Source of the DNA: Pandoraea norimbergensis
Lineage (GTDB): Bacteria > Pseudomonadota > Gammaproteobacteria > Burkholderiales > Burkholderiaceae
Assembly: GCF_001465545.3 (NCBI RefSeq)
Contig: NZ_CP013480.3
Span: 3,162,001-3,226,000 of the forward strand
Direction: 5' to 3'
DNA: 64,000 bases
Shown: piece by piece, positions 47,877 to 58,858 of the stretch
Layout of the letters: each line of letters begins with the position of its first letter
Position numbering within the stretch: position 1 is the first letter of the stretch
Notes under the pieces: model-generated
Seen by the model: only the letters and a program-made list of their open reading frames with translations
Database searches by the model: none
What the model was told of the DNA's origin: nothing
Translations under genes and position numbers: made by a program

Positions 47877-48833
47877 TCAAGCGGCCACGAACGGGTGGCG
47901 CGCCTGCCAGTGGCGTGCCACGTCGATCCGACGGCACACCCACACCCGGTCATGCTTCTCGATGTGATCGAGGAATCGCTGCAACGCCGCAAAGCGCCCC
48001 GGACGACCCAGCAACCGGCAGTGCATGCCGATGGACAACATCTTCGGTGCTTCGTCGCCCTCGGCGTACAAGACGTCGAACGCATCGCGCAGGTAATGGA
48101 AGAAGTGGTCGGCGGTGTTGAAACCCTGCGGCGCGGCAAAGCGCATGTCGTTGGTGTCGAGGGTGTACGGCACCACCAGATGCGGCTTCACTTCGCCACT
48201 GCTGGTTTCCACCTGCGTCCAGAACGGCAGGTCGTCGCCGTAATTGTCGGAGTCGTAGACGAAGCCGCCCTGCTCGACCACGAGACGTCGCGTGTTGGGA
48301 CTGTCGCGCCCGGTGTACCAGCCCAGCGGCGCACTGCCAGTCATTTCCTTGAAGATGTCGATGGCGATGCGCATGTGCTCGCGCTCGGTCGCCTCGTCCA
48401 TGCTCTGATAGTGAATCCAGCGCCAGCCGTGACACGCAATCTCGTGCCCCAGCTCCTGAAACGCGGCCGTCACTTCCGGGTGACGCTGCATGGCCATGGC
48501 CACACCGAAGACGGTCAGCGGCAAACCACGGCGCTCGAATTCACGCAGAATTCGCCACACACCCGCACGCGAACCGTATTCGTAAATGGACTCCATGCTC
48601 ATGTGACGGGCTTCGTACGCGGCCGCACCAATGATCTCGGAGAGGAACTGCTCGGACGCACGGTCACCGTGCAGCACGCAGTTCTCACCACCTTCTTCGT
48701 AGTTCAGAACGAACTGGACGGCGACGCGCGCACGGCCCGGCCAATCGGCAAACGGCACGTGGCGGCCATAGCCGATCAGGTCGCGGGGATAATCCTTGGA
48801 ACTTGCGGTGTTGCTGGCTGGGCTGCTGGCCAT
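47877..48833 (-). CDS. puuE: Allantoinase PuuE (polysaccharide-deacetylase fold)
   Basis: Metal-independent-type allantoinase of 318 residues with the NodB/polysaccharide deacetylase fold, opening allantoin to allantoate. Markers: YPRDLIGYGRHVPFADWPGRARVAVQFVLNYEEGGE, which opens all PuuE proteins, then GHEIACHGWRWIHY and LGWYTGRDSPNTRRLV. It is not the usual amidohydrolase-type AllB. The start MASSPASN is chosen as the ATG nearest the conserved core; an earlier start adds 23 residues. First gene of the puuE-uraD-alc-allA operon. Confidence 0.95.
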   Translation of the reverse strand: MASSPASNTASSKDYPRDLIGYGRHVPFADWPGRARVAVQFVLNYEEGGENCVLHGDRASEQFLSEIIGAAAYEARHMSMESIYEYGSRAGVWRILREFERRGLPLTVFGVAMAMQRHPEVTAAFQELGHEIACHGWRWIHYQSMDEATEREHMRIAIDIFKEMTGSAPLGWYTGRDSPNTRRLVVEQGGFVYDSDNYGDDLPFWTQVETSSGEVKPHLVVPYTLDTNDMRFAAPQGFNTADHFFHYLRDAFDVLYAEGDEAPKMLSIGMHCRLLGRPGRFAALQRFLDHIEKHDRVWVCRRIDVARHWQARHPFVAA

Positions 48834-49081
48834 GATGTCTTGGCATCCTTGTGACGGCGAAACGATCGAAGCAGTGTAGCCAAATCCACTCCGGCAAAAC
48901 ATAGCCGTACACAGATATTCAAGCTGTGCCGTGACATATAGTCGCCCCTCGCCTCCCCCGCGCGTAGGCGCTCAGACCAGCCCATCCGGCCCACTGGCGG
49001 CTCTGAAGACCCGACTCGTTCTCCCGCCAACTGACAGCGATTTCCCCTGCAAATTCCCCAAAGCGCCCCGGATCTGCACAA
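48834..49081. other. Non-coding gap upstream of puuE
   Basis: About 250 bases that must hold the puuE promoter; TACACT near 48871-48876 on the minus strand is a possible -10 box without a clear -35. No gene was recognised. Confidence 0.4.
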
Positions 49082-49121
49082 AACCAAAAAACAACGCCGG
49101 GCGCGAAATTCGGCCCGGCGT
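49082..49121 (-). terminator. Terminator of the tadA-ldcA transcript
   Basis: On the minus strand ACGCCGGGC, loop, GCCCGGCGT is followed by TGTTTTTTGGTTTT. It lies 38 bases after the LD-carboxypeptidase stop. Confidence 0.85.
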
Positions 49122-49158
49122 GCTTGTTGAAACGATGCGGCAGCAGTGATTTACGGCG

Positions 49159-50848
<1,690 letters not shown>

Positions 50849-52159
50849 TCAGGCCATCGCTGCCGTGGCCGCGCCGCGTTTTCGATACAGCACGAGGGTG
50901 GCGATCAAACCGCACACGGCCGCGAAGGTCATCCACCAACCGGGCGCCGCCTTGTTGCCGGTCAGCCCGATGAGCCCGGTTGCCACGGCAGGCGTGAAGC
51001 CGCCAAACAACGCCGTCGCGAGACTGTAGGCCAGCGAGAAGCCCGCCGTGCGCACGTCGACGGGCATGATCTCGGTCAGCGCGACAACCATGGCCCCGTT
51101 ATAGCTGGCGTACAGGAACGAGAGCCACAGCTCGACGATGAGCATCTTGCTGAAGGTCGGCTGCACGACCAGCCACGCCATCGCCGGATACGCGGTGAGA
51201 ATGGTCAGCACGGTGAATACGATCAGCAACGGCCGACGCCCGATCCGGTCGGACAACGACCCCATGATCGGCAGCCAGATGAAGTTGGACACGCCCACAC
51301 AGAAGGTGACGACCAACGCATCGGTGGTCGAGAGTTTCAGCACGGATTTGCCGAAGGTCGGCGTGTAGACGGTGATGAGATAGAACGACACGGTGGTCAT
51401 GGCCACCAGCATCGTGCCCGCCACCACCAGGCCCCAGTTTTCCAACATGGAGCGAAAGATTTCGCGGGTGCTCGGACGGTGTTTGCGCGCGAGAAACGCT
51501 TCGGTTTCCTGCAACGACCGCCGGATGTAGAAGAGCACCGGCACGATCATGCAACCGATGAAGAACGGAATACGCCAGCCCCAGTCGGCCACCTGCCCCG
51601 GCGTCAGCCACTTGTTGAGCAAGTACCCCAGCAACGCGGCCACGATGATCGCGACCTGCTGGCTTGCGGACTGCCAGCTCACGTAGAAGCCCTTGTGCCC
51701 CGGCGTCGCCATCTCGGAGAGATACACGGACACGCCACCCAGTTCGACGCCCGCCGAAAAACCCTGCAACAACCGGCCGACGAGCACGAGCAGCGGCGCA
51801 GCATAGCCAATGGTGGCGAAGCCCGGCACGAAGGCGATGAGGATGGTCCCCATGGCCATCACGGACAAGGTGACGATCAGCCCGCGCCGCCGCCCGATCC
51901 GGTCGACGTACGCGCCCAAGATGATGGCGCCCAACGGCCGCATCAGGAAGCCCGCGCCAAACGTCATGAAGGTGAGCATCAGCGACGCGAATTCGTCGCC
52001 CGACGGGAAGAACGTCGCGGAGATGTAGGTGGCGTAAAAGCCGAACAGGAAGAAGTCGAACATCTCCATGAAATTGCCACTGGTGACGCGAATCACCGTG
52101 GCAAATTTCGAGGGAGGCGTTTGGGACACGGAAGCGGAATCAGCAGGACTGGCAGCCAT
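50849..52159 (-). CDS. MFS transporter, metabolite:H+ symporter (MHS) family
   Basis: Inner-membrane symporter of 436 residues with twelve helices. The MHS signatures are clear: [30 protein letters not shown] at the start, [13 protein letters not shown] after helix 2, and [26 protein letters not shown]. This is the citrate/tricarballylate carrier type (CitA/TcuC), so a di- or tricarboxylate is the likely substrate. It stands alone, 105 bases from tadA. Confidence 0.88.
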   Translation of the reverse strand: MAASPADSASVSQTPPSKFATVIRVTSGNFMEMFDFFLFGFYATYISATFFPSGDEFASLMLTFMTFGAGFLMRPLGAIILGAYVDRIGRRRGLIVTLSVMAMGTILIAFVPGFATIGYAAPLLVLVGRLLQGFSAGVELGGVSVYLSEMATPGHKGFYVSWQSASQQVAIIVAALLGYLLNKWLTPGQVADWGWRIPFFIGCMIVPVLFYIRRSLQETEAFLARKHRPSTREIFRSMLENWGLVVAGTMLVAMTTVSFYLITVYTPTFGKSVLKLSTTDALVVTFCVGVSNFIWLPIMGSLSDRIGRRPLLIVFTVLTILTAYPAMAWLVVQPTFSKMLIVELWLSFLYASYNGAMVVALTEIMPVDVRTAGFSLAYSLATALFGGFTPAVATGLIGLTGNKAAPGWWMTFAAVCGLIATLVLYRKRGAATAAMA

Positions 52160-52278
52160 GATGCGTGCACCTCACCGGGGACGATGTCACTCAAGATAGC
52201 ACTTGGCGCGACACTTGACATCATGGCTTTCACTTCCACCGGCGCGACCGTATTACAGGTCGTTGGCCGCCGTCTTGC

Positions 52279-53091
52279 TTAGTCCCAAGCGGGAGCCAGC
52301 GAAGCCGGGTTGGCCTGACGGTCGTTGCGGTCGAGCGTCGCGATTTGCTGCATGTCGTCGTCGCTCAGACGCAGGTCACGGGCCTTCATATTGCTGGCCA
52401 GATTCTCGCGCTTGGTCGACGACGGAATGACGGCATAACCCTGCTGCATCGCCCACGCCAACGCCACCTGCGCGGTCGTCGCGCCATGCGCCTGCGCAAT
52501 CTTCACCAGCACCGGGTCGTTCAGCACTTTGCCGTAGGCCAAGGTCATGTACGACGTCACGGGCACGCCTTGCGAGCGGGCGAATTCGGCCAACTTGCGG
52601 TTTTGCAGATACGGGCTCAGTTCGATCTGGTTGGTCGCCAGTTGGTCCGGCCCGGCAATGGCGATCGCCTGCTGCAACAAGGCGATGGTGAAGTTGGACA
52701 CACCAATTGCACGGGTCAGCCCCTGCGCGCGGGCTTCCAGCAGCGCACCGAGATACTCGTCCATCGACACGGCATTGGCGGGCGACGGCCAGTGAATCAG
52801 CGTGAGGTCCACCCGGTCGGTGCCCAGCTTCGACAGGCTGTCTTTGAGACTCGGAATCAGCTTGTCGTGGGCGAAGTTGTCGACCCAGATTTTGGTAGTG
52901 AGGTAAAGCTCGTCACGCTTGACGCCCGAAGCGGCCAGCGCACGGCCGATATCGGCTTCGTTCTCGTAAATCTGCGCGGTGTCGATGGCGCGGTAGCCCA
53001 GATCGAGCGCGTTGGTGACGGTGTCGAATACGGTTTGGCCCTTGAGGCGGAATGTCCCCAGACCGAATGCGGGAAGCGTCATGAATGCCAT
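52279..53091 (-). CDS. dkgB: Aldo/keto reductase, DkgB-like
   Basis: NADPH-dependent reductase of 270 residues, close in length and sequence to E. coli DkgB (2,5-diketo-gluconate reductase B, also active on methylglyoxal). The catalytic tetrad is D37 (AIDTAQ), Y42, K67 (TTKIW) and H100 (LIHWPSP). NADP-binding segment [13 protein letters not shown] lies near the C-terminus. The natural substrate is not certain. It appears monocistronic. Confidence 0.87.
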   Translation of the reverse strand: MAFMTLPAFGLGTFRLKGQTVFDTVTNALDLGYRAIDTAQIYENEADIGRALAASGVKRDELYLTTKIWVDNFAHDKLIPSLKDSLSKLGTDRVDLTLIHWPSPANAVSMDEYLGALLEARAQGLTRAIGVSNFTIALLQQAIAIAGPDQLATNQIELSPYLQNRKLAEFARSQGVPVTSYMTLAYGKVLNDPVLVKIAQAHGATTAQVALAWAMQQGYAVIPSSTKRENLASNMKARDLRLSDDDMQQIATLDRNDRQANPASLAPAWD

Positions 53092-53263
53092 CTCCTGTCA
53101 AAACGTCGCGCCGAAAAAATCAACAACGGTTGAATGGCACGACAAAGAACGACAGTGTGGCCCAATCGCCCGATCACAAAAAGTCCCCGCAGCCGCACAA
53201 GATTCGTGACGTAGATTCACAAATCAGCGCAACTCAGGATGTGGCGTTCGGGAATCGAAAGAC

Positions 53264-53953
53264 TCAGACGGCGGCGTAATTGAGGAATCCGCCATCCTCG
53301 CGCGCCATCGCCTTGATTTCATTGCGCGTGGCAAGGATGTGCGCTTCGAGTAACGACACGACCGCCCCCACGTCGCGACGACGGCACGCAGCGAGGATTT
53401 TGTAGTGGTCTTGTTGCGGTTTCTCTTTGCCGGTGGCCTGCGACATCGCGAGATGCGAGTGACGCTCGGTGTTGAGGCAGTACTCTTCGATGAGCATGCG
53501 CAAACGCCGGTTGTTGGCCGGCGCACACAGCGCCAGATGGAAACGCCGGTTGAACTCGGCCCATTCCGACACGACTTCCGAGGCGGCGTACTCGATGAGA
53601 ATCTGCTCCATCACCTGAAAGTCGCGCTCGGCCATGTTGGGCACGGCCAGCTTGGCGGCGTGGCATTCGAGCGCCACGCGAATGTCGAGCAACTCGCACA
53701 ACTGCTCGAGATTCATGCTCGCCACCGTCGCGCCACGGTTGAGATGGTGCGTGACCAGCCCCTCCGCTTCCAATTGGCGCAACGCTTCGCGCACGGGCAC
53801 CCGGCTCGCGTGGAATCGTTCGGCCAATGCCTCTTGCCGCAATTGATAACCACCCGGGAGCACGCCACTCAAGATCTCGTCTCGTAGCGTGTCGCGAATA
53901 GCCTGATGAAGTGCTTGGGGTCCGGGGGGGCGCATGGCGCGATTAGAGCACAT
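53264..53953 (-). CDS. GntR-family (FCD) transcriptional regulator
   Basis: Regulator of 229 residues. The winged helix (residues about 15-80) carries IRDTLRDEILSGVLPGG and RFHASRVPVREALRQLEAEGLV; the all-helical FCD effector domain follows with its metal-binding His residues (FNRRFHLALC, HYKILAACRRRD, LEAHILATRNE). A second ATG at 53935 is an alternative start; neither has a good ribosome site. Two palindromic boxes lie 20-50 bases upstream and suggest autoregulation. The regulated pathway is not evident; the DkgB-like gene downstream on the same strand is a candidate. Confidence 0.88.
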   Translation of the reverse strand: MCSNRAMRPPGPQALHQAIRDTLRDEILSGVLPGGYQLRQEALAERFHASRVPVREALRQLEAEGLVTHHLNRGATVASMNLEQLCELLDIRVALECHAAKLAVPNMAERDFQVMEQILIEYAASEVVSEWAEFNRRFHLALCAPANNRRLRMLIEEYCLNTERHSHLAMSQATGKEKPQQDHYKILAACRRRDVGAVVSLLEAHILATRNEIKAMAREDGGFLNYAAV

Positions 53954-53974
53954 TTCCTACGGTTTTTGCGATTC

Positions 53975-54004
53975 TGGATCCAATTCCACGTTATTGGATC
54001 CAAT
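53975..54004. promoter_or_regulatory. Paired operator boxes upstream of the GntR gene
   Basis: A perfect palindrome ATTGGATCCAAT (53993-54004) and a near copy CTGGATCCAATT (53974-53985), centres 20 bases apart, i.e. two helical turns. This is the pattern expected for two GntR dimers on one DNA face. Confidence 0.65.
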
Positions 54005-54035
54005 ATACGAAATAATATTTTTATCGATATATTTC

Positions 54036-54063
54036 ACGCATCGACGCTGACGAATCGATGCGT
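54036..54063 (-). terminator. Possible terminator of the ParB-like gene
   Basis: Perfect nine-base-pair stem ACGCATCGA / TCGATGCGT with a ten-base loop, 16 bases past the stop codon. Downstream on the minus strand is A/T-rich but lacks a pure T-run. Confidence 0.45.
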
Positions 54064-54079
54064 GGGGTGCCGGCCAGCA

Positions 54080-54964
54080 TTACTTCCCTGCGCGTGCTTC
54101 CGCAAGGGCAATCGTCAGGTGGGCCACCTTCTTCTTGAGGGCATCGCGCTCGGTGGTCATGGCCTTGAGCTCGTTCCCCAGACGCGTCAGCTCGTCCGGA
54201 TACTGCGACGGATCGATGCTGGTGTCCCACGGCGGTGTGCCGTCGTCTTCCATCTCGTTCTCGTCTTCGCCCTTCTTCTTGCGCGGCTTGATCGGGCGCG
54301 CTTCGCGCACCTGACGGGCCAACTCGCGCAGTTCCTGCTTGCCCGCCACCACGGCAGCCACCTGCGCCGCCTGAGGCAGCGTCGAGACTGCCGCCGCCGC
54401 ATTGATCGACACTTCGCCGCGCTTCACGGCGTCGACCAGTTCCGGTGCTGCTGCGTTATGGATCTGCTCGATCTGTCCCAGCGTATTGCTCGACAGTTTG
54501 GCCGCGCGTGCCAGCGCCGCACGCGTGAGCGCCATCGTGTGTGCCGGAATCCCCGAAGCGGCAGCGGCGGCATCCTGTGGCGTCTCGCCAGACGCCGGTG
54601 ACGCGGCCGGGGCCTCGTCCGCCGTCGCCAGCACGGCCGTGCGGGCTTCGATAATCGTCTTCTTGCGCAGGGCCAGCACACCGCGCTGGTAGTCCGACAC
54701 GCTGCGGCGGCCCAGATGGTTGTCGATCATCCACAGACGCACATCGTCCATCGACTGGAACGACGGGTTTTGCGTCGTGCGGAATTCGATATCGTGCTTG
54801 CAGCAGATTTCGTAGCGGTTGTGGCCGTCGACCAGCACGTCGCCCCACAGGACGAGCGCGTCGCGGCACCCTTCGGCAAGCAGGCTCTGTTCGAGCGCCG
54901 CGTACTCGTCTGCCGTGAGCGGATCGATGTACGCCTTGAGTTCTTGGTTGATCTGGACTGTCAT
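54080..54964 (-). CDS. Orphan ParB/Srx-like domain protein (plasmid partition-related)
   Basis: Protein of 294 residues. The N-terminal part resembles the ParB N-domain with the nucleotide-binding-like VLVDGHNRYEICCKHDI. The middle has an Ala-rich linker and helix-turn-helix-like helices (LGQIEQIHNAAAPELVDAVKRGEVSINAAAAVS). A basic KPRKKKGEDENEMEDD segment and a coiled C-terminal helix (LTRLGNELKAMTTERDALKKKVAHLTIALAEA) close it. Such proteins are annotated as plasmid replication/partition related, but there is no parA, replication gene or phage gene nearby. Role unknown. Confidence 0.75.
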   Translation of the reverse strand: MTVQINQELKAYIDPLTADEYAALEQSLLAEGCRDALVLWGDVLVDGHNRYEICCKHDIEFRTTQNPSFQSMDDVRLWMIDNHLGRRSVSDYQRGVLALRKKTIIEARTAVLATADEAPAASPASGETPQDAAAAASGIPAHTMALTRAALARAAKLSSNTLGQIEQIHNAAAPELVDAVKRGEVSINAAAAVSTLPQAAQVAAVVAGKQELRELARQVREARPIKPRKKKGEDENEMEDDGTPPWDTSIDPSQYPDELTRLGNELKAMTTERDALKKKVAHLTIALAEARAGK

Positions 54965-55107
54965 GGATTTTTCGTTACGGTCGCGCCGCGCGGAACATCG
55001 CCCCGGCGGGATTCCCGGGACGACGCGGCGACGTGAGAGGAGAACTTTGCAGGCGGCATTATCGCCGATCAGCGGGGATGGCGACGCAAGAGAATGCCGC
55101 GATGGCG

Positions 55108-55722
55108 TCAGGACAACACGCCGTGATCGGTCAGAAACGCCTGAATACGGGCCAGACGGGCGACCGGATCGTCGATGCCGAGCAGCGTTTCTTTCTCATG
55201 CGCCGGCAGCGGCAGCAGCTCCGCCCAGCGATCGGCTACCCAGCCGCATTCGTCCAGCCGGTAAGGCGGGGCAAGCGGCAACTTGGCCGCGCGGGCCGGG
55301 TCGCGCTGCAAGCCGGAGATCAGCTTGCCGAGCGTATCGGCGCTCACTTGCAGGGTGTCGGGAATGGCCGTAGGCGCATCGTCGGGCAGCATCTCGGCCT
55401 CGCCCATCCACAGGCCGTATTTGGCCAGTTCGACGGACGAGAGGCGAAACTTTGTCGTCCCCCGGCAGACCAGTTCGAGCAGCGCGGGCATCGGCGCGCG
55501 CCAGTCGTCGATGCGCGCCATGGTGCCGATCATCGCCGGCTCTTCCTGCGAATCGGGCAAGCGCACTTCACTGCCCTGTCGCAACACGACGACACCGAAC
55601 TCGGTCCCCTCGCTCAGGCAGCGCTTGATCATGTCGAGATAGCGCACCTCGAAGATGCGCAAATGCAGCACCCCTGCGGGAAACAGGGCGTTGCCGAGCG
55701 GGAAAAGGGGGATATTTGCCAT
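55108..55722 (-). CDS. Lon N-terminal (substrate-binding) domain protein
   Basis: Protein of 204 residues made of a single Lon LAN domain without ATPase or protease parts. Markers: MANIPLFPLGNALFPAGVLHLRIFEVRYLDMI at the start, FGVVVLRQGSEV and GTMARIDDW. The family binds unfolded or specific proteins; function unknown. Starts at 55737 or 55764 are possible, the last of which would overlap the LysR gene; no ribosome site decides. Confidence 0.87.
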   Translation of the reverse strand: MANIPLFPLGNALFPAGVLHLRIFEVRYLDMIKRCLSEGTEFGVVVLRQGSEVRLPDSQEEPAMIGTMARIDDWRAPMPALLELVCRGTTKFRLSSVELAKYGLWMGEAEMLPDDAPTAIPDTLQVSADTLGKLISGLQRDPARAAKLPLAPPYRLDECGWVADRWAELLPLPAHEKETLLGIDDPVARLARIQAFLTDHGVLS

Positions 55723-55741
55723 GCCGTATGATGACATGAAG

Positions 55742-56680
55742 TCAAACTTGGCACCGGTCGACATTCGGCCAGCGTGCGGTCTCCTGTGCGAAGCGTTCGA
55801 TCAGAAAATCGAGCAGCGCGCGCACCCTCGGCACCATGTAGCGCGTGCGATGCCGCACGGCATACACGCCCGGTTCCTTCGCAATGTAATCCGTTAGCAG
55901 AATCTTCAACCGCCCTGCCCGCACATCGTCCGCCGCGTCCCATAACGTCTTTCGCACGATGCCCCGACCGTCCAGTGCCCAGCGCCTCGCCAGCGTGCCG
56001 TCGTTCGTCTCCCATGCCTGCGCCATCGGCACCGTGAACTGCCACGTGGCCTCGTGCTTGCGGAAGTGGAATTCGTTCAGCGGACCGGACGACGTCACCA
56101 GCACGATGAACTGATGCGCGGCCAGCGCCTCGGGCGTCTGTGGCTCGCCATGCTTGGCCAGATACTCGGGCGACGCGCAGAGCACGCGACACATCGGTGC
56201 GAGACGCCGGGCCACCAGCGCACCATCGTCGGGTTCGCTAAAACGGATGGCGAGATCGACATCGTCCTGCACGAGATGCGAGATCGAATCGGTCAGCGTC
56301 ATCGACAAACGCACATCGGGATAGCGTGCCGTGAACGCGTCCAGCCACGGCGTGAGCGTGTGCAGTCCGAAGTCCGTCGACGCGGATAGCCGGATCTTGC
56401 CGCGAATGGCAGCACAGCCCGCTTGCAGCGCCGCCTCGCCGTCGTCGATGGCCTGCAACGCCACCAAACAATGTTCGAGATACATGCGCCCCTCGTCCGT
56501 CAGGCGCAACTGACGCGTGGTGCGCACGAACAGCCGCGTCTGCAACGACGCCTCGAGCTTCATCAGCCGCGCGCTGGCCGCCGCCGGAGAGAGCCCCAGC
56601 TTGCGACCGGCCGCCGACAGACTCCCGAGCGTCGCCGCTGTCGTGAACAGGCGCATATCGCCCAGCTTGTCAGTGGCCAT
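55742..56680 (-). CDS. LysR-family regulator of the adjacent MFS gene
   Basis: Regulator of 312 residues. The helix-turn-helix is residues 5-65 (MRLFTTAATLGSLSAAGRKLGLSPAAASARLMKLEASLQTRLFVRTTR), the 'DsdC/CrgA-like' short form; the effector domain begins IRLSASTDFG. It is divergent from an MFS exporter gene, and tandem T-N11-A dyads lie between them, a classical LysR control set. Effector unknown. Confidence 0.88.
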   Translation of the reverse strand: MATDKLGDMRLFTTAATLGSLSAAGRKLGLSPAAASARLMKLEASLQTRLFVRTTRQLRLTDEGRMYLEHCLVALQAIDDGEAALQAGCAAIRGKIRLSASTDFGLHTLTPWLDAFTARYPDVRLSMTLTDSISHLVQDDVDLAIRFSEPDDGALVARRLAPMCRVLCASPEYLAKHGEPQTPEALAAHQFIVLVTSSGPLNEFHFRKHEATWQFTVPMAQAWETNDGTLARRWALDGRGIVRKTLWDAADDVRAGRLKILLTDYIAKEPGVYAVRHRTRYMVPRVRALLDFLIERFAQETARWPNVDRCQV

Positions 56681-56739
56681 CTGCCCGCATCCCCCGCTTT
56701 TGATTGACGCGATCTAATCGATCCATTTGCCTGCCAGAT

Positions 56740-56775
56740 TTGAAAGTTATTCAATTATTTGACGAATTATCAAAT
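56740..56775. promoter_or_regulatory. Tandem LysR-type operators
   Basis: TTGAA-N5-TTCAA (56740-56754) and ATTTGA-N7-TCAAAT (56757-56775) stand side by side in the A/T-rich divergent spacer. Both satisfy the T-N11-A form of LysR boxes. Confidence 0.65.
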
Positions 56776-56836
56776 GTAACTCGCATCGGCAGACTTCGTC
56801 ATGTTGCCCCTTCAAGGGGCGTTTCTATGCCGATGA

Positions 56837-58087
56837 ATGACCATGTCCTCCCCCTCCTCCGCGACCAGTAGCGGCCCTGCCGCCTCCGCCTGCCCCGCCG
56901 ATGTCCCCATCATCCCGAGCCATGCCGCCGACGCCACACCGTGGGCGTCGATGGTGGCGCTGATGCTGGCCACGTTCGTTGCCGCCGCCAACGAAACCGT
57001 ACCCGCCGGCTTATTGCCGCAACTGGCCGAGGGCTTCCACGTCTCCGAGGCGTGGGCCGGTCAATGGGTGACGCTCTGCGCCTTGGGCGCCGGACTCGGT
57101 GCCGTGCCGCTCACGACACTGCTCCAGCGCTGGCCGCGCCGGCGGGTGCTGACCACGGCGCTGCTCGGCTTTTTCGCCTGCAATCTGGTCACGGCGGTGT
57201 CGACGCACTTCGCACTCTCGTTGGCCGCGCGATTTGTCGTTGGAATGGCCACCGGGCTGGCGTGGAGCGAAATCGCCACCTATGCGCGCCGTCTCGTGCC
57301 GCCGTCGCGTCAGGGCCGGGCGCTGGCGATCGCCATGCTGGGCGTGCCGTTAGCGTTAGCGCTCGGCGTGCCGATGGCCACGTGGCTCGGGCACCTGATC
57401 GGCTGGCGCTGGGTGTTCGGAGGCTTGTCGGCTTTCGCGCTGATTCTGGTCGGCTGGGTGCAACTGATCGTGCCCGACGTGCAAGCCGAGTCGGTCGGCG
57501 AGCGTGCCCGCATCGGTGACGTGCTGCGCCTGCCCGGCGTGCGGCCGGTGTTGGCCGTGGTGATGCTGTGGGTCATTGCGCACTACACGCTCTACACCTA
57601 CATCGCGCCATTTTTGGCGTCGGTCGGCCGGGAAGACCGTCTGGCGACCATGCTCTCGACGTTTGGCATTTGCACGCTCATCGGCCTGTGGGGCGTGGGC
57701 ATGTGGGTGGATCGCTGGTTGCGCCGGCTGGTGCTGGTGGCGCTGGGGACATTTGCGCTGGTGATCGTCGCGTTCAGCGGATGGGGCGAGTCGTGGCCGG
57801 TGCTGTGCCTAGGCGCGGTGTTCTGGGGCTTGAGCTTCAGCGGCGCCCCGACGTTGCTGCAAACCGCACTGGGCGACGCTGCGGGGGAACACGAACACGT
57901 GGCGCAGTCGATGCTCGTGACCGTGTTCAATCTGTCGTTCGCGGTCAGCGGCGTGCTCGGCGGTGCTGTGCTCGAAACGCTCGAGGCAGCAGCCATGCCG
58001 TGGGTGTTGCTCGGACTGGTGCTGGCGGCGTGGCTGGTCGCCTTCGCCGCACGACGGCACGGCTTTGCGCAACGGCGCCGTCATTAA
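56837..58087 (+). CDS. MFS exporter (DHA1/AraJ-like)
   Basis: Inner-membrane exporter of 416 residues with twelve helices after a 35-residue Ser/Ala-rich head. Markers: TFVAAANETVPAGLLPQLAEGFHVSEAWAGQWVTL, RFVVGMATGLAWSEIATYARRLVPPSRQGRALAIAMLGVPLALALG. This matches sugar-efflux/purine-ribonucleoside-efflux (AraJ, NepI) type carriers. It may start at ATG 56837 or 56843. Expression is likely controlled by the divergent LysR protein. Confidence 0.88.
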   Translation: MTMSSPSSATSSGPAASACPADVPIIPSHAADATPWASMVALMLATFVAAANETVPAGLLPQLAEGFHVSEAWAGQWVTLCALGAGLGAVPLTTLLQRWPRRRVLTTALLGFFACNLVTAVSTHFALSLAARFVVGMATGLAWSEIATYARRLVPPSRQGRALAIAMLGVPLALALGVPMATWLGHLIGWRWVFGGLSAFALILVGWVQLIVPDVQAESVGERARIGDVLRLPGVRPVLAVVMLWVIAHYTLYTYIAPFLASVGREDRLATMLSTFGICTLIGLWGVGMWVDRWLRRLVLVALGTFALVIVAFSGWGESWPVLCLGAVFWGLSFSGAPTLLQTALGDAAGEHEHVAQSMLVTVFNLSFAVSGVLGGAVLETLEAAAMPWVLLGLVLAAWLVAFAARRHGFAQRRRH

Positions 58088-58187
58088 GCGCTCTCGTAAA
58101 GCCGTCACTCATCAGGCGAACCGCCGAGGCGCCCCCAACGATTCGGGCGCTTCGGTGACGCTTGTGCGTGCCGATCGAGCCGCTGCG

Positions 58188-58667
58188 TTAGTCCGCAGCG
58201 GCGACCGCACGGTCCAGCGTGGCGATATCGATCTTCTGCATCTGCATCATGGCTTCCATGGCGCGCCGTCCTGCGACGGGATCGCTGCCGCCGATGAGAT
58301 CGAGCAGGCGCTGCGGTGTGATTTGCCACGAAAAGCCCCAACGGTCCTTGCACCAGCCGCAATCCATGGCTGCCCCGCCGTTGCCGATAATGGCGTTCCA
58401 GTAACGATCAGTCTCTTCCTGATCGCCGGTCACCACCATGAAGCTCACGGCTTCATTCGGTTTGAAATTCGGTCCACCGTTCAGCCCGACGAAACGGCGG
58501 CCGACCACGGTGAATTCGACGGTCAATTCCGGGCCCACGCCGATGCCCGGGATGGGCGAAACGTTTTTGGCGTCGACATGACTATCGGGAAACGTTGCCG
58601 CATAGAATTCAGCGGCCTCGCGGGCCTGACCCTGATCGAACCAAAGCATGGTGACGAGTTGTGTCAT
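58188..58667 (-). CDS. VOC-family (PhnB-like) protein
   Basis: Protein of 159 residues with a glyoxalase/VOC fold of the '3-demethylubiquinone methyltransferase' (PhnB) type. Markers: TMLWFDQGQAREAAEFYAATFPDSHV, FVGLNGGPNFKPNEAVSFMV, CGWCKDRWGFSWQITP. It carries an extra C-terminal helix (AMEAMMQMQKIDIATLDRA) common in the group. Enzymatic function unknown. Confidence 0.88.
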   Translation of the reverse strand: MTQLVTMLWFDQGQAREAAEFYAATFPDSHVDAKNVSPIPGIGVGPELTVEFTVVGRRFVGLNGGPNFKPNEAVSFMVVTGDQEETDRYWNAIIGNGGAAMDCGWCKDRWGFSWQITPQRLLDLIGGSDPVAGRRAMEAMMQMQKIDIATLDRAVAAAD

Positions 58668-58858
58668 CGCTATCTCCTATTCAAGTGACACTGCGCGCCC
58701 ATGATAGTCCCGTCGATATCGCCGGTCTTTCGCAATCCCAAACGTGAGGTGCAACGGTCCCGGCGAATGCGCCAAGGTTGACCCTCGCACGGTGTTGCGT
58801 TAATAACGCCAGTGAAGTGGGTTCACTCGATAGTCGCTAGCCAAGCTTGCCGCCAACG

